This document shows positions 5,117 through 6,347 of a stretch of DNA of 6,347 nucleotides, piece after piece. The stretch is from Propionibacteriales bacterium (GTDB lineage: Bacteria > Actinomycetota > Actinomycetes > Propionibacteriales > Propionibacteriaceae): contig JADGPB010000148.1 of NCBI GenBank assembly GCA_017882655.1, positions 1 to 6,347 on the forward strand, written 5' to 3'. The notes under the pieces were generated by a model. It made no database searches and was not told the DNA's origin. It was given only the letters and a program-made list of their open reading frames with translations. The translations under genes and the position numbers were made by a program. Numbering within the stretch: position 1 is the first letter of the stretch; the number at the start of each line of letters is the position of its first letter.

Positions 5117-6347
5117 TCACTCCTCGGTGACGTCCACCACGCCTCGGCGCATGCCGGCGACAGCCTCGCGACACGTCGCCCGCAGCTTCCCGGACCCCGC
5201 GGCGTCGGCCACCTGCCCCGCCACATCGATGACTTGACGCACCCACCGGACCACGTCGCCGGCCGGCAGGCCCGACAGGGTGAGGACGTCCGCCAGGTCG
5301 GCGCCGCTCGCCCAGGCGTGCACGGCCTCCGCGAACCCGATATCGGGCTCCGGTCCTCGCTCGACGCGATGGTCTCGTTCGACCAGTGCGACGTCTCTCC
5401 ACATGGCGCGCAGCCTGACCTGTGCTGCTTCGCTGTGTCGATCAGGCATTCTCACGGGCCGCCTGCCGTCCATGGGACGCGCCCGATAGACGAGGCTGGA
5501 CAGTACGGCGGCGAGCTGGGGCGCGGTCAGGCCGTCGAAGACACCGTCGACAACACACTGCGCCGTCACCAGGTCCAGCTCACCGTAGATGCGTTTGAGC
5601 ACCCGGCCGGGGTCTGTGACCGTGGCCCCCTGCTCATCGAGGTAGCCCAATGACGACAGCACTCCGCAGACCTTGTCGAAGGCGGTCGCGATGGTGTTGG
5701 ACCGTTCCTGGGATCGTTGGCGGGCCAGTACGGCCTCCCGCTCCAGTCGCATCGCCTGCTCGGTCAGTCGCGCGTGGTCCTCGCGGTCGGGGCAGCGATG
5801 GCACGGGTGCGCCCGGATCGCCGACCGGACGACGTCGACCTCGGCCATCACCTCGTCGTCGGCACGGGCTCGGCGACGCGGATCCGGGAGGTCGACCTCA
5901 CCGAGGCGGGTGAGGAACGCGGCCGCGAGGTTCCGGCGCGCCGCCGCGCTCTTCGCGTCGAAGTGTTTCGGAACGCGGACCCTCCCCGCGACCACGGGCG
6001 GGGTCGGGAAGTCGACGACGGACAGGGACTTGAGCTGTCGGTTCTCGGTCATCACCAGCGGCGTGGGGCCTTCGGCACCGGCAACCTTGGGATCGACCAC
6101 GGCGGCCCACCCGCGATGCCGTCCCGCAGGCACAGAGATGATGTCCCCCGGCCTCAAGGACTGGAGCACGCTGAGGGCCTCCGCATTGCCGTCGGCCCTC
6201 CGGGCGCGCGCGGCCTCGGCTTCCAGGGATCGGACGGTCTCGCGGAGTCGCGCGTACTCGACCACGTCGCCCAGCTCGCAGTCCGCCTGCTCCAGCAGCG
6301 TCGCGGCCTCGGCCTCTGTCCGCCGGATCGACCGCGAGGCAGAGACC
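5117..6347 (-). CDS. helY: SKI2/Mtr4-like (HelY-type) DEAD/DEAH-box helicase, C-terminal part
   Basis: The frame is open from the stop at 5117 to the window edge and gives 409 residues of a longer protein; homologues such as mycobacterial HelY have about 900. The RecA-type motor domains lie beyond the right edge. The visible part begins with SIRRTEAEAATLLEQADC, a helical linker. It continues with a beta-rich LRPGDIISVPAGRHRGWAAV segment typical of the region before the C-terminal domain. Next comes IRAHPCHRCPDREDHARL (a His/Cys cluster conserved in the actinobacterial family), then the DSHCT domain with LGYLDEQGATVT, GRVLKRIYGELDL, GVFDGLTAPQLAAVLSSLVYRAR and ending with LPAGDVVRWVRQVIDVAGQVADAA. 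These helicases act in the cytoplasm on RNA or DNA, and the DSHCT domain binds nucleic acid. In many actinobacteria this gene lies near tatAC and the Pup-proteasome cluster; that cannot be checked here. The first base (6347) is an incomplete codon. A GTG at 6265 is internal, not the start. Confidence 0.85.
   Translation of the reverse strand, partial: VSASRSIRRTEAEAATLLEQADCELGDVVEYARLRETVRSLEAEAARARRADGNAEALSVLQSLRPGDIISVPAGRHRGWAAVVDPKVAGAEGPTPLVMTENRQLKSLSVVDFPTPPVVAGRVRVPKHFDAKSAAARRNLAAAFLTRLGEVDLPDPRRRARADDEVMAEVDVVRSAIRAHPCHRCPDREDHARLTEQAMRLEREAVLARQRSQERSNTIATAFDKVCGVLSSLGYLDEQGATVTDPGRVLKRIYGELDLVTAQCVVDGVFDGLTAPQLAAVLSSLVYRARPMDGRRPVRMPDRHSEAAQVRLRAMWRDVALVERDHRVERGPEPDIGFAEAVHAWASGADLADVLTLSGLPAGDVVRWVRQVIDVAGQVADAAGSGKLRATCREAVAGMRRGVVDVTEE

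Noticed and set aside
5042..5653. Plus-strand frame starting in the intergenic region
   Set aside because: Most of it is antisense to the helicase DSHCT domain and it has no Shine-Dalgarno or recognisable motif.

Overview
This is a high-GC window with GTG starts and dense, often overlapping genes. It reads as chromosomal DNA of an actinobacterium. The HelY-type helicase C-terminus, the long-form TldD/TldE pair and hisF transcribed just ahead of a D-2-hydroxyacid dehydrogenase all fit that; the order or genus cannot be fixed from sequence alone. No mobile element, CRISPR array, tRNA or rRNA was found.

Layout. Positions 1-309 (minus) hold the first 103 codons of a D-2-hydroxyacid dehydrogenase gene that runs off the left edge and carries an in-frame ochre stop at codon 7. 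It overlaps the end of hisF (306-1100, minus; histidine biosynthesis) by the 4 bp ATGA. A 117-bp divergent region separates hisF from tldD (1218-2714, plus), which overlaps tldE (2711-4084, plus) by another ATGA; the pair should be translated as a coupled operon giving a two-subunit metalloprotease. Only 12 bp further on, and converging with tldE, is a secreted CAP/SCP-domain protein (4097-4900, minus) with a signal peptide and a Thr/Lys-rich linker. A 216-bp intergenic region with three TGAG...CTCA inverted repeats separates it from the C-terminal 409 residues of a SKI2/Mtr4-like (HelY-type) helicase (5117-6347, minus) that runs off the right edge.

How the parts relate. TldD and TldE are an obvious functional pair, and hisF and the dehydrogenase are co-transcribed by geometry. 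The other neighbours look like ordinary chromosomal neighbours; I see no evidence that the window as a whole forms one system. The points most worth a second look are the nonsense codon in an otherwise well-formed dehydrogenase start, the near-identical leaderless-type promoters of hisF and tldD facing away from each other, and the spaced palindromes upstream of the CAP gene.
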